Assembly (NCBI RefSeq): GCF_023856365.1
Contig: NC_064536.1
Coordinates: 41,359,276 to 41,423,275, forward strand
Direction of reading: 5' to 3'
From: Brienomyrus brachyistius
Taxonomy: Eukaryota > Chordata > Actinopteri > Osteoglossiformes > Mormyridae
Length of the DNA: 64,000 bases
The first letter of the stretch is position 1. Every line of letters starts with the position of its first letter. A model generated the notes under the pieces. The model saw nothing but the letters and a program-made list of their open reading frames with translations, made no database searches and was not told the DNA's origin. The translations under genes and the position numbers were made by a program. Below are positions 20,045-33,033 of this stretch, in pieces.

Positions 20045-20135
20045 GAAATGTGGTCATACAGGATGTGAGGGTGAGACTGTGTGCTGTATACAGAGGGTCT
20101 GACCTCACGGCTTTGTTTCAGTCTTTAGTATTGTG
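20045..20135 (+). repeat. Third copy of the receptor-locus inverted-repeat arm
   Basis: GTCATACAGGATGTGAG, ACAGAGGGTCTGACCTCA and CTTTGTTTCAGTCTTTA repeat the arm at 12600-12720 in the same orientation, outside the segmental duplication. Confidence 0.65.
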
Positions 20136-20359
20136 ATGACATTGTGATAGCCCAGTGATAACTATACTGGATGGGTGGTACCCCTTCAAAGAGCAAGGGG
20201 AGATGGGATACCATTGTGGTATGCAAGCAGGTCCTCAGGGTTGTCACACATGTTTTTCTGAGGTGTACACTGCTGGTTGCTTGAGCCCCTGGATGAGACA
20301 CTGGTCAGTACCCTGCAGAATCGCTGTGGGCAGTGTGAGGACTTCTGCCCTCTCAGTTA

Positions 20360-21600
20360 AACAATAGGTGCAGGGACTGAGTCAAATGAGTCTCTCTGCA
20401 TCCTGCTTAATGATATCAAGGGGTTGTGTAGGCGTGTCTGTGCTCACATGGCTCTATCAGTACAGAGTGAACTGGCCAGGGATCAGTTTATCTAGACACT
20501 TAACCCCAGATAGCTCACATTCAGACACAGTCAACCCCTCTGCGTCCCTAGACGAGGCCCTGGAACTGGCTTTGGAGAGAGAAATTGTGGGCAGCGAGGT
20601 GGCGGGGAACGAGGCGGGAGAAATCAACCAAGCTGTAAACGCCAAAGGGCTTGGAGGACCCAGGCCCTCAGGTTTACTTCCTGGATGCAGACTGCCTGTA
20701 GGCTGACAGGCAGTAGCACCCCCCCACCCCTCAGTCCTCAGACAGTGTCCCAAGTTCACCGCCACCCAGGGTTCCGCCAAGGGCACGCATAGCCGGGAAG
20801 ATGTGGGCCAACAAGGTTAATTTCCTGAACTTTCTTGGTGACACCGGGGAGGTGGCCCTGCTGCCACCTGCTGCAGAGGTGGTGACTACGGATTGGACTC
20901 ACAGAGGCAACTTCTGTCACATACCCACCATAGTGATGTGAGTCGCATGTACTGCCCTAGTCCATACAGGTTCCACTGCAACCCTGGTGAGACCAGACAC
21001 TGTCTAGAACTGACATTGGTGCAGGTGAGAACAATGACTGGTGACCTGGCCCCTTTAAGAGGGACGGGGTTGTTCCCTTTTGACATGGGGGGTTTAGTTG
21101 TGAATAGTAACTATGTGGATGGCTGACATGCTCGATCCCTCCATCCTGGGCCTGAATTTCCCCCGGAGCACGGCATGTGTGCTGGACTTTGGGCACAACA
21201 TGCTGAGATTCCCTGCGGTCCATGTGTACAGTGGGGCCGCTGGCCCCGCAGCCTCTGCAGTTGACTGCCCACCCCTTACTGCCACTGGGCCTGTACCTCC
21301 ACATCAGCTAGAGATCCCTTCCTCTGCTACAGTCACATGGGCCCCTGAGCCCACATGTGTCCCCTCCAGTGTAGCGCTGCAGCCTCACTCACTTCACTGG
21401 AGTCTAACGGGGTTTATCAGAGCGACTTACCTGAAGCTGCCATTGGAGGAGCCCATGATGACCACACGGTTGCCCTTGTGCCACTGCAATCCCACTGCCC
21501 TGGTCCTCTACCTCACACCATTGATCCCCTGCCCCACCCATACGGTTGTGTGCCTCTTCAGGTTTGCAGCCTCCTCCTGCACTGAGCGGCCATTTCAGAA
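20360..21600 (+). mobile_element. Ty3/gypsy-type gag-protease relic
   Basis: A gag-like segment (SLDEALELALEREIVGSEVA, about 20545-20610) is followed by a retropepsin-like start NFLGDTGEVALLPP, with the DTG active site at 20840-20848. About 270 bp further on comes the protease end SILGLNFPRSTACVLDFG and NMLRFPAVHVYSGAAGPA (frame 21113-21625). ILGLDF plus DF-with-a-hydrophobic-run is the typical C-terminal half of gypsy-group proteases. Stops and frame changes separate the pieces. No reverse transcriptase or integrase follows before copy 2 begins at 21741. No zinc knuckle was seen. Confidence 0.7.
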
Positions 21601-21740
21601 GTTTAATTATTTAATTATACAGTAATACACACGTTTCCAACCATTAAAAACATTATCCAGACTTAAAGTCACTTGAATAAAAATATTTAAAAACTTGTTA
21701 GCATTTCAATATAGTATCTGGTTGGACTGTGTACTTCCTC
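21601..21740. other. Junction sequence before duplication copy 2
   Basis: A short AT-rich stretch between the gypsy relic and the abrupt start of copy 2. No target-site duplication or known repeat is seen at the boundary. Confidence 0.5.
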
Positions 21741-22360
21741 TTTGTTTACATGGTTAACATAACACTCACAGCACAAAGTATGCTGTCCTCAGCATTCGTA
21801 TCTCCGCAACATTCCAAAGATCCATCATAGGCCTTTAGTCTAAAAACAAGCTAAAATGGTCACTGAGAACCTTTGCGTCCATTGATTTCCATCAGCTGTG
21901 TTTGGAAAGTTCGAAAGAATTTCTGAGGCTACTGAACAGAGCCAGGGTTGCCAGCTCTCACCCATCTGGTGTGACACTCACACCTTCAGACTCTCACGCT
22001 CACGCAAGAAATCTTATTAAATCTTAGGGCAAATCTATATTATTTCATTATAAACCTAAAATTCGCTATATCAAATGCACTGGGGTACTTTGAAAACCCT
22101 GCAAACTATTTACAAGGTAATAAAACTGTTACGTACATGTAAATCTGTGTGCATACTTGTTTCAAACTGAAAATCTTATGCCAGCCAGCTAAACAAATTA
22201 GACAACCCTGCTACATGGCTCTCTGTTCAGTTTTCGCTGAATGCTAAGGCTTCCCAGGCAAGCTACTGACCCTCCAAATTTCACAGACCTCTCGGCCACC
22301 CAGTAATCTGTAACTTTAGTGCTGAAAGCCTGACAGTGAGTGTATCATGTGAGGCAGCTG

Positions 22361-22885
22361 TGGAAATACAGACTCTCGTCTGTGCCACAAAAAACCTTCT
22401 ACAGCGGCAATGTGGGATCTGTGCTCTCCGGGAGCATAACTGCTCGGTACGGCAGCTCCAGCTCTGAGGGCCGCCGAGTCCCGCTGAGGGTGATACGATG
22501 CGCCCAGAGAATCACCAGGACAGAACTGCCGCCCTGCATAAGTCCCCGGGGCCTTATGGCCGGGACTGAGAGGCCGAGGAGAAGCTTCTACCCCCGGCCA
22601 GTAGGATCATTAACATCACAGATTGAAAGCTAAAATATGCTATAACTACAATCTGTACTTTAAACATTTCTACATATTTTTTATACATTTTCATCTTTAC
22701 TTTTTATATACCTTTTATTGTTATATTTTCTTATTATCTTTCTGTAGTTTCAGTTAATTCACGTTGTTTAATTTTGATGTCCTTTTACTAGTGTGTTTAT
22801 TACACCGACTGGAGTAACGACAATTTCATTTCGCTGCCAGTGTACCACTACATTTGTACGACAAATAAAAATCTTGAATTTATTG
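22361..22885 (+). mobile_element. 5'-truncated LINE 3' end (L2/Rex-type), copy 2
   Basis: This is the duplicate of the fragment at 620-1160, with the same GSITARYG and RCAQRITRTEL blocks. A one-base difference near 22595 shifts the end of the frame, which reads RPVGSLTSQ instead of RRSFYPQASRIIN. The 3' UTR has a short deletion relative to copy 1. It carries the same AATAAAAATCTTGAAT terminus. Confidence 0.72.
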
Positions 22886-22899
22886 TGTTACCCCCATCA

Positions 22900-24312
22900 C
22901 ATTATTTAATGTGTTCCTCATGAATTTCATTGTTTTCCTCAAAATAAACACGTATTCCAATTTTGGTTCTTGCAACACATTTCCAAAAAAGTTGGGACAG
23001 GAGCGATTTAGGGCCAGTAGTGAGGTAAATTGGTTAAATAATGATGTGATTTGAAACAAGTGATGTCAACAGGTGATTGTAATTATGATTTGGTACAAAA
23101 GCAGCACAAATACGTGAGAAAATTATTGAAATGTTTAAAAACAATGTTCCTCAAAGAATGACAGGAAGAGATTTGGATATTTCACCTTCATCAGTGCATA
23201 CCATAATTAAAAGATTGAAGGAATCTGAAGCAATTTCAGTGCGTAAAGGACAAGGAAGCAAGCCTAAGTTGAACTACCGTGATCTCCGATCCCTCAGCAT
23301 CCCACTGCATCAAGAATCGTCATTCATCTATAAGCGATATGACCACATATGACTACTTTGGCAAACCTTTGTCAAGTACCACAATACGTAGTTACATCCA
23401 CAAATGCCAGTTAAAACTGTACTGTGCCAAAAGCAAGCCCCATCTTAACAGTGTCCAGAAGCGCCGTCGGCTTCTCTGGGCTCAGAACGCATCTGAGTTG
23501 GACCATCACACAGTGAAAACGTGTACTGTGGTCAGATGAATCAGTATTTCAGGTATTTTTTGTGAGAAATGGATGCCGTGTGCTCCAGACCAAAGAAGAA
23601 AAGATTCACCCAGACTGTTACCAGCAATAAGTCCAAAAGCCAGGGTCTGTCATGGTATGGGGTTGTGTCAGTGCCCTTGGCAAAGGTAACTTGCAGTTCT
23701 GTGATGGCACCATTAATGCTGAAAAGTACATAGAGATTTTGGAGCACAATATGTTACCTTCAAGAAGACATTTTTTCCAGGGACGCCCATGCATTTTTCA
23801 ACAAACAATGCGAAACCACATTCTGCACACATTACAAAGTCCTGGCTGTGGAGGAAGAGGGTATGGGTACTTGACTGCCTGCAGTCCCGACCTGTCTCCA
23901 ATAGAGAATGTGTGGTTCATTTTGAAGCGCAATATGTGACAACGAAGACCCCGTACTGTTGTCCGCTTTAAGACTTGTTTGCAGGAAGAATGGGACAAAA
24001 TTACACCTGAAACACTACATCACTTGGTGTCTTCAGTCCCTAAATGTCTTTTAAGTGTTGTGAAAAGGAATGGCGACATTACAAAGTACTAAATGCTTTA
24101 CTGTCCCAACTTTTTTTGAAATGTGTTCTAAGAACCAAAATTGGAATACGTGTTTGAAAAAGAACAATGAAATTCACGAGGAACACATTAAATAATGTGC
24201 TGTTGTATTGTTTTCAATGTAATACAGGTCAAAGATAATTTAACAAAGTGCTGTTTTCAGTTTGATTTTCATTTTACATACCATCCCAACTTTTTCTGAT
24301 TTGGGGTTGTAA
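22900..24312 (+). mobile_element. Degenerate Tc1/mariner-type transposon, copy 2
   Basis: This is the duplicate of 1171-2586. It has the same inverted repeats (about 22900-23000 against 24103-24200) and the same one-sided outer right terminus. Its N-terminal frame at 23131-23352 is more intact than in copy 1, reading DLDISPSSVHTIIKRLKES followed by VRKGQGSKPKLNYRDL. The GTGTGTCC two-base insertion of copy 1 is absent (AACAGTGTCC here). The catalytic-site frameshift CAACAAACAATGCG near 23799 is shared. Confidence 0.88.
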
Positions 24313-25530
24313 AATGTGAACACAAAAGCTTTTTTTGTGTGAACATTATAAAACAGATTAATTCGTATTAAACAATTTCAAAGACATAGACATCTAATAT
24401 GTGTGTGTCTGTGAGAGAGAGCATTTCAATTAATGCCTATAGTTCAATATTTGTTATATGTGCTGAATTTCATGGTCATCATTTTGGAAAAAAAGCTACC
24501 TAAACCATACGGGACTTAGAAATGGGTTAAAACTGACAGGACGATACCAGATATCAAATTGTATAGTTAGGATGAATGTACTGTTAAACAGCAGCACCAT
24601 TGGAGGAGTCATGCATGGTGAGGCAGGGGGATATCTGTACATTAATGGGCGATGCATTACTGGGGATCTTTGGCGCCACCTTTTGACCAGTTACAGTCGT
24701 CATCAACATTAAAAAAACATTTCCATTTCCACTGCGTGAAAAAACAAATTGCACCCTATTTATAGAGTGGGAGACTACTTTTTGCAAGGATTTATATCTC
24801 CTGAAATTGCTTCTTCACAGATAAGCACCAGAATGTTCTTTTCCCAGATGGTAGTAGGGACAAAATCTCCTACCACTGATAATTCTGACCATACACAAAT
24901 TTTTATTTTTCTGCGTCTTGCGATTTTACCGTATCAAAAATAACCAGTAAATCCTATTATTATCCTGCTACCCCCACTCTACCAAAACTCATGAAATGAT
25001 ATGATACATTTGGAGGAGGAAGATTTCTAATTGATCCTTTATACCCACCAACCAGACCAGTATAAGAAGCTGTACGATGTAAAGTCTCTTTAAATGGGTA
25101 CAGACTACTTCCGTTTATTGTAATAAGTATCTCATAAATTTGACTTTACACTTTTGCATGGTATTGATAGATTTTGAAAGTTAATTACTTAACACAATTC
25201 TTATTAAAATTGTTCATTATACAACCTGAATGTCTCAAGGTAGCACATTAGTACAAAAGACGCTGTATGATGTATTATTGTAGCAGTCAGATGTTATTTT
25301 AACCAATGTACAGGTTTACCTTTAATTTAATTCTACAAACATAATCAAAATCACTTGTGAAAAAGACATTTAGTCATTTACTAAGGCAGATACAACCTGT
25401 GGAAGCACAGCTAAAAGCATACCATCACCCATTATAGAGTGACCCATTGTCTTTGTAACTGAGTAATCACAACTAAGTGCAATTTACTATAATGAAACTG
25501 TACACAGAAACTGTAAAGGCAAAGGTAATT
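24313..25530. other. Non-genic stretch, copy 2
   Basis: Duplicate of 2587-3800. It has a 5-base repeat expansion (ATGATATGATAC near 24995) and scattered substitutions. No gene is seen. Confidence 0.6.
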
Positions 25531-25532
25531 TA

Positions 25533-26420
25533 TTATGATGAAATGCTTCCAAAATGCCCAGTGTGCTTCAGCGTTTCTCCTTTTCTCCAGTCGTCGACAG
25601 GTCCTGTGTTTATTAGGTGATCTGTGATGTAGGAGATCCTGAGAATGACTGCTGCTCCAAGGATGATTGGCAGGTGGCTTTTCCCAGGAACAGCGGGCTG
25701 GAGATGTAAAGGTGGGATGGAGAAAATAAAGTGTAGGGGAATACAGAGTACAAACAACCATAAGAAACACACGGCCCATGGCCATATGTCCACAAGACAA
25801 CCACCCGCCCAACCCGAGAGGGAGCCCACGAGGGACTAAGGGGGGCCCAACCCCTGTAAAAGGAGGTCCGCAGAGGGGGGACAGACAGCGAGCCCCCCAG
25901 TCCCTCCCGCAAGCCCTCCACCGAGGGAAGCGGGTCCAGGGCCAAAGGGCCCCATCAACCGGGAACACTCCCCTGGCGGACGGTCCCCCCAGCCCGCTCC
26001 CCGGCAGGACGGATCACCGCCCACTGTAGCGACCCGGCACGTCCCCCCCCTCCCCGACACTGCAGGATGATCTAAGGGAGACCCATACAAACAAAGTGCA
26101 CCCCCCCCCCCCCCCACCACCCAGGAGCGGACCTGCGTCAACCGGGGAGCGGCAGACCCCCCGCCCAGCCCAGACCGAACCCTACAATTCGCCTAGAAGG
26201 GCTCAGAGCATCCCTAGATACCCCGGACCGCCTGCCAGGGCCCCACCACGGCGCGGCAGAGCCAAGGACCACCCAGCCCGCAGCCCACAAGAGGAGACGG
26301 CCCACACCGGCCAGGGCCATCTTCTACCTGCCGGGCCACCCCACACGCGCAGGGCCAGAGACAGAGAGTTAGGGGGGACCTCTCAGCCCCCACTGATTCC
26401 CCGTCCCATGTTAATGTGAA
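25533..26420 (-). repeat. GC-rich teleost interspersed repeat block, copy 2
   Basis: Duplicate of 3801-4690. It differs by a few substitutions and an expanded poly-C run at about 26100-26115. The minus-strand open frame is preserved with one Ala-to-Val change, which is uninformative at this divergence. Confidence 0.5.
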
Positions 26421-26494
26421 GTGTGCATGTACATGTGTGAGAGACTTGTGTGTTTATGTCTACAATACATTAAAATTAGTGGGTGCAGTTCGAG

Positions 26495-26770
26495 TATGAG
26501 GGCCCCACCACTGGCAGATGGCAGAGTCCCCCATCCCCCTCCCTGCACCCCAAGACCCTAATGTAGCATGGACTGTGTATATAACTAAAGTGCAAAAAGC
26601 AGGTGAACAGTCGAGGCACGGGCACCCCACCACTGGCAGACGGCAGAGCCCCACCTGCCTAAACCCACCTCCTCAGCCCTAGTGTCATGTGCTGTCTAAT
26701 GTGCAAGTAAAACCTCCCCACTGCCCCTCAAAGCTCTAGTGTTGTATGAAATGTGGTGTCCGGCCCAGGA
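26495..26770 (+). repeat. Degenerate tandem repeat, about 130-bp unit, copy 2 (uninterrupted)
   Basis: This is the same array as 4765-4969 plus 7530-7600, but without the transposon. It reads straight through GCTGTCTAATGTGCAAG at 26691-26706, which is the empty counterpart of the piggyBac site. Confidence 0.6.
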
Positions 26771-26961
26771 GAGCAATAAGGGCGTGCAGGAGTGGGCCCC
26801 CCCGGCACCGGGGCCAGATCCCCGACTGGCCCCGATTAGTCCTCATCCCCGACCCCACACAACCGGCAGGGGCGGCCAACCGAGGGGGTTCAGGGGCGCC
26901 ACATTAACAATTATTAATAAACATTCCACTATACATCTCAAAATTTATCACACTTAATTCA

Positions 26962-27937
26962 TTAACATCTTAACATCATTCTACATCTTCTATCTATACC
27001 AGACCCACATCTATCTCTACACCGCCAGTTTCCTCTCTGAAGAGTCTCAGAAACAATGCCAGCATTGCCTATCACTCTCACACCCTCACCTCCCTTACAC
27101 CAGTCCGTCACACCTCCCAGTCTCCCCATAACCTCCCCAGCCTGGACAGTGGGGGGTGTCGCTGGTGAGCACTCCTCCAAACCTTTCCTCTCTCCCCAGT
27201 CGATCACCTCGTCCCACAGGTCCCAGGCTCCCCAGTGCTGGTCGTTGGTCCAGGAAACAGCTTTCGGAATTTTCATTCTGGTTAACATAATTAACTAGCC
27301 GTCTGTGATACTCTCAAAGCCAAACTAGACACTGTGTATTTTCAACGTACTCCAGACATTTGCTAAATGCTATTCACCAAGAATGCCTATGGAAAGGGAT
27401 GGAGCCTTCATTGGCTGCTCGTGGCATCGAGGCTACTCCGATAGAAGCGGCCAAATTGCTAAAACTGTTTCACAACCTATACAGTAACGCTGGCGAAATC
27501 AGGACGCTGCTTCGGTACGTTATAACATCGCCATGGTAATGAACCCAGCAAACGGTTAATCTTACTTCAACAACATGGGACATTTAAAAAGTAAACGTAT
27601 AGGGGCTCTTTTCAGAATAACATCTTCAGATGAAACGCATTACGACAGACCGGATGAGTAAAACCAATCATATCAACCATAAGGCTTGTTGTTTTTAAGT
27701 TTAACACAATTATTTTCTCTTACAATTTAAATATAAACAATCACATTACGAAAAATGGCCACAGCATCTACAGTTTAAGCTACTAATTTTAAATATATTT
27801 CAATTATATTTTGCGGCAATATTTGCATGAACTATATCACGACATACAATGAAATATATAATTAACTATGCTAACAAAACATAATCTGAAGAAATAGCAA
27901 GAAACATACGAAGAGATGCTTCTCACCGCTGCGCCAT
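26962..27937 (-). CDS. Candidate two-exon gene start, product unknown, copy 2
   Basis: This copy has the same structure as 7900-8893: ATG at 27937-27935, donor after 27927, acceptor with exon 2 starting at 27277, same reading frame. Differences include one Gly-to-Arg change (MGGLGG to MGRLGG) and a synonymous change in the Gly-rich segment. The 3' part of the frame differs because copy 2 lacks about 130-150 bp near 26970, so the last codons read RCRMMLRC and then stop. The distal sequence is therefore not conserved, which suggests that the real exon boundary lies earlier or that one copy is damaged. Confidence 0.33.
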
Positions 27938-27984
27938 CGCTCTGTCAGAAAGTTTATGTTCAAACTGCACTGATTTTGTTTCTA

Positions 27985-28235
27985 TGGAAACCAGCGAAAT
28001 TTTTCATTGGTCGAAAGGATGAAGATATGTACTGACGCCATTTTCAACGAATGAAAACGAGAATTAATTGTCAGGGCGGGACGAATTTGAAGGTGAACCA
28101 ATCAATAGTAGTATGTTTAGCTCGTGCTTGTTTTGGCTGAGCGTGATTGGATTTGTTGATCTAACCGCCTTCAAGCCCGTAAACCATGTATCTACTTGTC
28201 AATGGGAAACCACGCAGTTCTGTCTATAAATACTG
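27985..28235. promoter_or_regulatory. CCAAT-rich promoter-like region, copy 2
   Basis: All three CCAAT motifs, GGGCGGGACG and TCTATAAATACT are retained relative to 8940-9190. Only a few substitutions are seen, outside the motifs. Confidence 0.42.
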
Positions 28236-28729
28236 ACTGTAATTTTTTTATGACATTATGTCTTTGCTATGCAGTATTACGGTAATGCGTAATACCGCGA
28301 TGTTTGGGGTGCCCCGCTGTTTTTTTTCCATAGCTGGTGAACGCAATTAGCATTTTAGCCACGTTGGTAGGTCCGCTTTTGAGAAAGAACACTATAGTTC
28401 TTGTTATTCACATTCTGTGTCCTGGTGTTTTTAATTTCTCATAATGTGAACAAAGATATGTCATATACAAGTTTTTTGAGAGACTAAATTTTGGTTTGAT
28501 TTATAATTTATTTAATGGTAAATAAAGTTCTTATATAGCCATTTTAGAATTAGTGCAGTCTTTCGTTTAGAATTAGCGCAATATTCTTAAAAACTGCATG
28601 TTCAAACCAAACGCCATGCCATAATAACTGCTTTACAGATATTTCATTCAGGAATCTATGGAGGGTATACTGTAGGTAGGCCTGTTTGTGTGTGTGTGTG
28701 CGCGCGTTTGGGTGGGTGGTTATGTACAT

Positions 28730-29280
28730 AGTGCTATAAAAACATGTTATTTTGACTTTGTAGGGACATGTTTTCGGTCCCGAAAGTAAGAAGATACTGA
28801 ATTTTATTAAATTCTTTGAATGCAGCCAAAGGAATAATTCAAAAAGTCTTGCATTTTATTTGGTTGCTTACTGTTACTGCTTGGTAACTACTGCAATGTT
28901 TAAGGTTGCCATAGTTAGGATTGGGGTTACGCCCATACAAATGAATGGAGAATCCCCACAAAGATTCAAATACCTACTCTGTGTGTGTGTGTGGATTAGG
29001 TGTATATTACATTGTGGGGACCAAATGTCCCCCACAATGTGACAAAAACCTGTTATTTTGATGTTTTGGGGGGCATTTTCAGGTACTCACAAAGATCTGT
29101 AAATACAGTCAAAAGACTAAAAATGCCAAAAGTCTTGTATTTGGTTTGGTTACATATGGTTAAGGTTAGGGGTTGGTAGGGGTTAAAGTTGTCATGTTGG
29201 GATTACAGTTTTCCCCATAGAAATGAATGGAGAGTCCCCACGAAGATATAATTACACAGCTGTGTGTGTGTGTGTGTTGT
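28730..29280 (+). repeat. 'GTGGGGACC' teleost repeat, two degenerate units, copy 2
   Basis: Duplicate of 9690-10235. The central unit reads ATTGTGGGGACCAAATGTCC here at about 29010, closer to the usual form of this repeat than copy 1. Confidence 0.65.
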
Positions 29281-29281
29281 G

Positions 29282-29712
29282 TGTGGTATCAGATCAGTCC
29301 CTGAGAGTTCAGTAGTCAGGCGCCATGTTTCTGAGTCTGGTTGTGGAGGCCTGAATGCTTTTCCAGATGCCAGAGTGAAAAGATTATGTGAGGGGTGGGT
29401 GCGGTCATCCACAATGTTGGTGGCTTTGCGGATGGAGCGTGTGATGTGAATGTCCATGATGGAGGGGAGAGAGACTCTAATAATCTTCTCAGCTATCCTC
29501 ACTATCCGCTGGTCTTATGATCTGAGGCGAGGCAGTTCCCAAATCAGACCGTGATGCAGCTGCTCAGGATGCTCTCAGTAGTTCCCCAGTAAAATGTTGT
29601 GAGGATGGGAGATGGACTTTTCTCAGCTTCCGCTGAAAGTAGAGGTGCTGCTGTGCTTTCTTGACTATGGAGCCTGTGTTGAGACAAACTTGTGTGTTGT
29701 TTTTGTTTGTCA
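29282..29712 (-). mobile_element. LINE reverse-transcriptase C-terminal fragment, copy 2 (longer)
   Basis: This is the same fragment as 10236-10530 plus about 150 bp at 29567-29712. On the minus strand the extra part encodes KKAQQHLYFQRKLRK-like sequence, matching the fish LINE block usually read as 'QQRLYFLRRLRK'. Copy 2 therefore preserves the older state and copy 1 suffered an internal deletion. Confidence 0.75.
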
Positions 29713-29993
29713 CATAGTGTAAAAATTGCCTAAGGAATCAAAAATGTGGTTCCATGGGGTTCCAGACAGTGACCTTTTTTGGAGACAGTGAGACTAAATT
29801 TTATACCTAGGTGCACCAGTTATGACATTGGTCAGGTAGGCTGTGGTCTGTTAGTTGGTGACAAGTGGCTGGTGATCCATGCAACCCAAGCAGAAGTGAG
29901 CAGAACTTGTATCAGCCAAATAGACAGGAGAAAGCGGATTTTTCATTGGACTTCAGGACTCCTGAGTAACAGATAAAGACAGAGAAACAGTAA

Positions 29994-30230
29994 AGTTATG
30001 GAGAATCAGGAAGTAAGTGCCAGTCTGCGCAGATCTGAGGTCAGTGAGACACACATAAGGCTCCTCTGATGCTCCTCTTCATCCGCTGATGGGCCTCCAG
30101 GTGAGAATCACAAATCAAACATAATAACAACTGACACAAAGGCCTGAGGTCAGACCCTCGGTATGCAGCACACAGTGTGTCTGCAGTCTCACCCTCACAT
30201 CGTGTATGATGACATTTCTGCTTTTTAGAT
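29994..30230 (+). repeat. Inverted-repeat arm with leader-like exon, copy 2 (left)
   Basis: Duplicate of 10795-11030. It pairs in inverted orientation with 31310-31435 and 31797-31920, and its leader is disrupted in the same way. Confidence 0.7.
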
Positions 30231-31318
30231 TAAGTGCCTGTCTGAGAATAACTTCTGCATCATGCAATTTTTTTAGCTGTTTCGTGCTCATGGGCAAAAG
30301 AAAAATGAGGATTAAGTTAAATATATCAGAAATAAATTTCTAATGTGGTTCAAGGCCACAGTAAAGTGGACCATCACATCAAGTAAGTACAAAACAGCCT
30401 TTACTAATACGCTAAGGGTTAAAACAACATATAAGATGTGCATAATCTGACAGTATATCAGCATGAGAGCAAGGCTGGCCCTGGAAGTGGTGTGCATGCA
30501 ATGGCAGAGCAAAGTTAGAGACACCCGCTAAAAACTTTCATTTCATCTCACTTGCTCCTTTCTTCTTTTTCCTTCTTTTTTTCCCTCCTAATCTGTCCAT
30601 TCTCTTCGGCCAGCTCACCCACTGCAATACTTTACGGGTTAAAAATGAAATAAAAAAATTTTTTTAATTAAAAAAATGAAATCGATCAACATGAGAGGCC
30701 TATACAGAGTTTATAGAACCCCTCATGGTAATGCAAACATGTTTGTCACAGCAGTGCATTCAGACCATGATTCTGCTAAAGCTGCCGGACAGGACAAAGG
30801 GAAAAAAAAGAAGAAGGTGGGGGTCAGTGCAGCAGTGGGTAGTTCAGGTCCAGAATGTAAAAATCCAGACCAAGATTTAGTTTCAACCAAACAGCTGAGT
30901 ACTCTGTATCAGTGTCATTCTTAAAGTCGTGTTTCAACTTCTGGCAAAGTTCTCCCAGGAGCCTATCTCTGTTGTATGTACAGTCGGCATGTAATTCATT
31001 CCTGCCCAGATCCCTGACAAACAGTTGGAGGCAGAATTACTTGTTATCAGAGTATGTGAATTTTTACACACACCAGCAGCTGTGACAGAATAAGATATTT
31101 CCTTTATACTGCTGCCACATAGTGGACACAAAGAAGACTGCAGTCAATTCTAAAATCAGTCGGTCAACATGCTACCACCACAGACTATAATCGGGAAGTG
31201 ATCAAACTTCATGGAACAATATGAATATAAACAAACAGATGTAGTAAGTATATTGTGCAAAATGTATCTTCATCTTAACTACGCTGAATGGTGGAGTCCC
31301 AGAGTAAGTGATCCTCAC

Positions 31319-31358
31319 CTGGAGGCCCATCAGTGAAGAAGAGGATGAAGAGGAGCAT
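31319..31358 (-). pseudogene. Leader-peptide-like exon, copy 2
   Basis: Same orphan exon as 12121-12160, with one Leu-to-Phe change (MLLFILFFTDGPP) and the same GTGAGGATC donor. The inverted, damaged partner is at about 30065-30108 on the plus strand. Confidence 0.55.
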
Positions 31359-33033
31359 CAGAGGAGCCTTATGTGTGTATCGCTGACCTCAGATCTGTGG
31401 AGACTGACACTCACTTCCTGACTCTCCTTAACCTCACTGCCTCCCTTTTTGTGGGTTTTAAATGTTTAAAAATCATCCATCTATCTTTGATTTTCATAAA
31501 CTGTTTGTGCACTGATGCATTTCCTGTCTATTTCATGTCTGTAAAAAGGAAAACAGTTTGATGCTGCTGTTGTCCTGCTCTTACCAGGAATAAATATTTT
31601 GATTTCATCTAGAATCTTATCATTTTAGAAACATGATTTCATAGCAAAATTATTGATAGCTGGTCTTCACAGTGAATCATTCATGCTCACAGAGTTTAAA
31701 CTACAAACAAATTAATCAAATAAGTCTAGTTCTTTTCTAAACTGTTACTTCCTCATATTGCAAATGAGCGAAGAGCAGTGAAATCAGACTTATTCTGAAA
31801 AGCAGAAAAGTCGTCATACAGGATGTGAGTGTGAGACTCTGCAGAAACACTGTGTGCTACATACAGAGGGTCTGACCTCAGGCCTTTGTTTCAGTCTTTA
31901 TTATGTTTTATACAGTTTTAAAATGTCACTGCAGTAGGTCCTTTTCATATGTGTGGATCAGCACAAATCAAGAGGTCCGTTAGGAAGGTGTCTGTATGAC
32001 AGGGGTGGGGGTATCCTGGGGGGGGGGGATGGGTGGGGGCAAAGTCAGGTAATTCACTTCATCTGGGTCTTATCAGCAGTCCTGTGTTTCTCTCAGCACC
32101 ACAATGATGTTTCACACATAATGGGGTCCGTGGGCCTCCTCAGTTATATTCAGGCTTTCAAAGTTCTTCAATCATAAAAAGTCACATGGATCTGACACTC
32201 TGACACTGTTATATTAATTTGTTTAAATTCATTGAAAATACTATATATTACAGCTAGTATTTGGATCCATCTGCTCTTTATCCGTTCCTCACTGGCATAC
32301 CTAGGTTTCTGTGCAGTGCTTTCCGGAAGCATCAGAACCATTCATAAGGGAATCTATGTGTGGCTGCCCTCTAGTGGATACACAAAATTCGGCTACTTAA
32401 GTAGCTTGACTATATTTCCCTCCTAGTTTAGTTTAGTTCCTAATTTAATTTAACAGATGAAACTGAAGGCAGAGCTGGAAATTAGTTCAGTCATGACTTC
32501 AGAAGTTACGCTGACAAGGGATTCTGTACAATCAGAGATGAAGCTGCTGGATGGGATGGTCATCGCCTGCTTTTTCCGACTGATGTAGGTCTGGATGTAA
32601 AGTTACAAACTGCTTAATGTGTATCAATCTGTTTTATAATGTTCACACAAAAAAGTGCTTTTAATGTGTCTGCACCTTGTATCTCCCACAATGTGCTTCT
32701 GCATTTGATATCTTCTTGACTTGGGGATAAAGAGATTTAACTGGATGGATTTTACTTTTGTGAAGCACTACAGTCCAAAGCTGAACTGATTGTTCAAAGC
32801 TTTTTGGTTTTTAAGCAAAACTACTTCATTTAATTTATCTGAAACCCACTTTGCACCTTTCTAGACTCAACAAAGCATCATTGCCAACAAAATAAGTGAG
32901 TTACAGTTAAATCAGGTAAAGAAGTTTCATTTGGAATTTACTGATCCAGGTTTTCAGCACCACGGACAGCAACTAGACTTACTGTCATTTAATAGGAGTG
33001 AAAGCAGAAACCAATAGATCACACAGGGATATT

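Noticed and set aside
21113..21625. 170-codon plus-strand frame as a host gene
   Set aside because: The first half matches the end of a gypsy-type protease, and the rest is low-complexity continuation of the same retroelement, so it is listed as a mobile-element relic.
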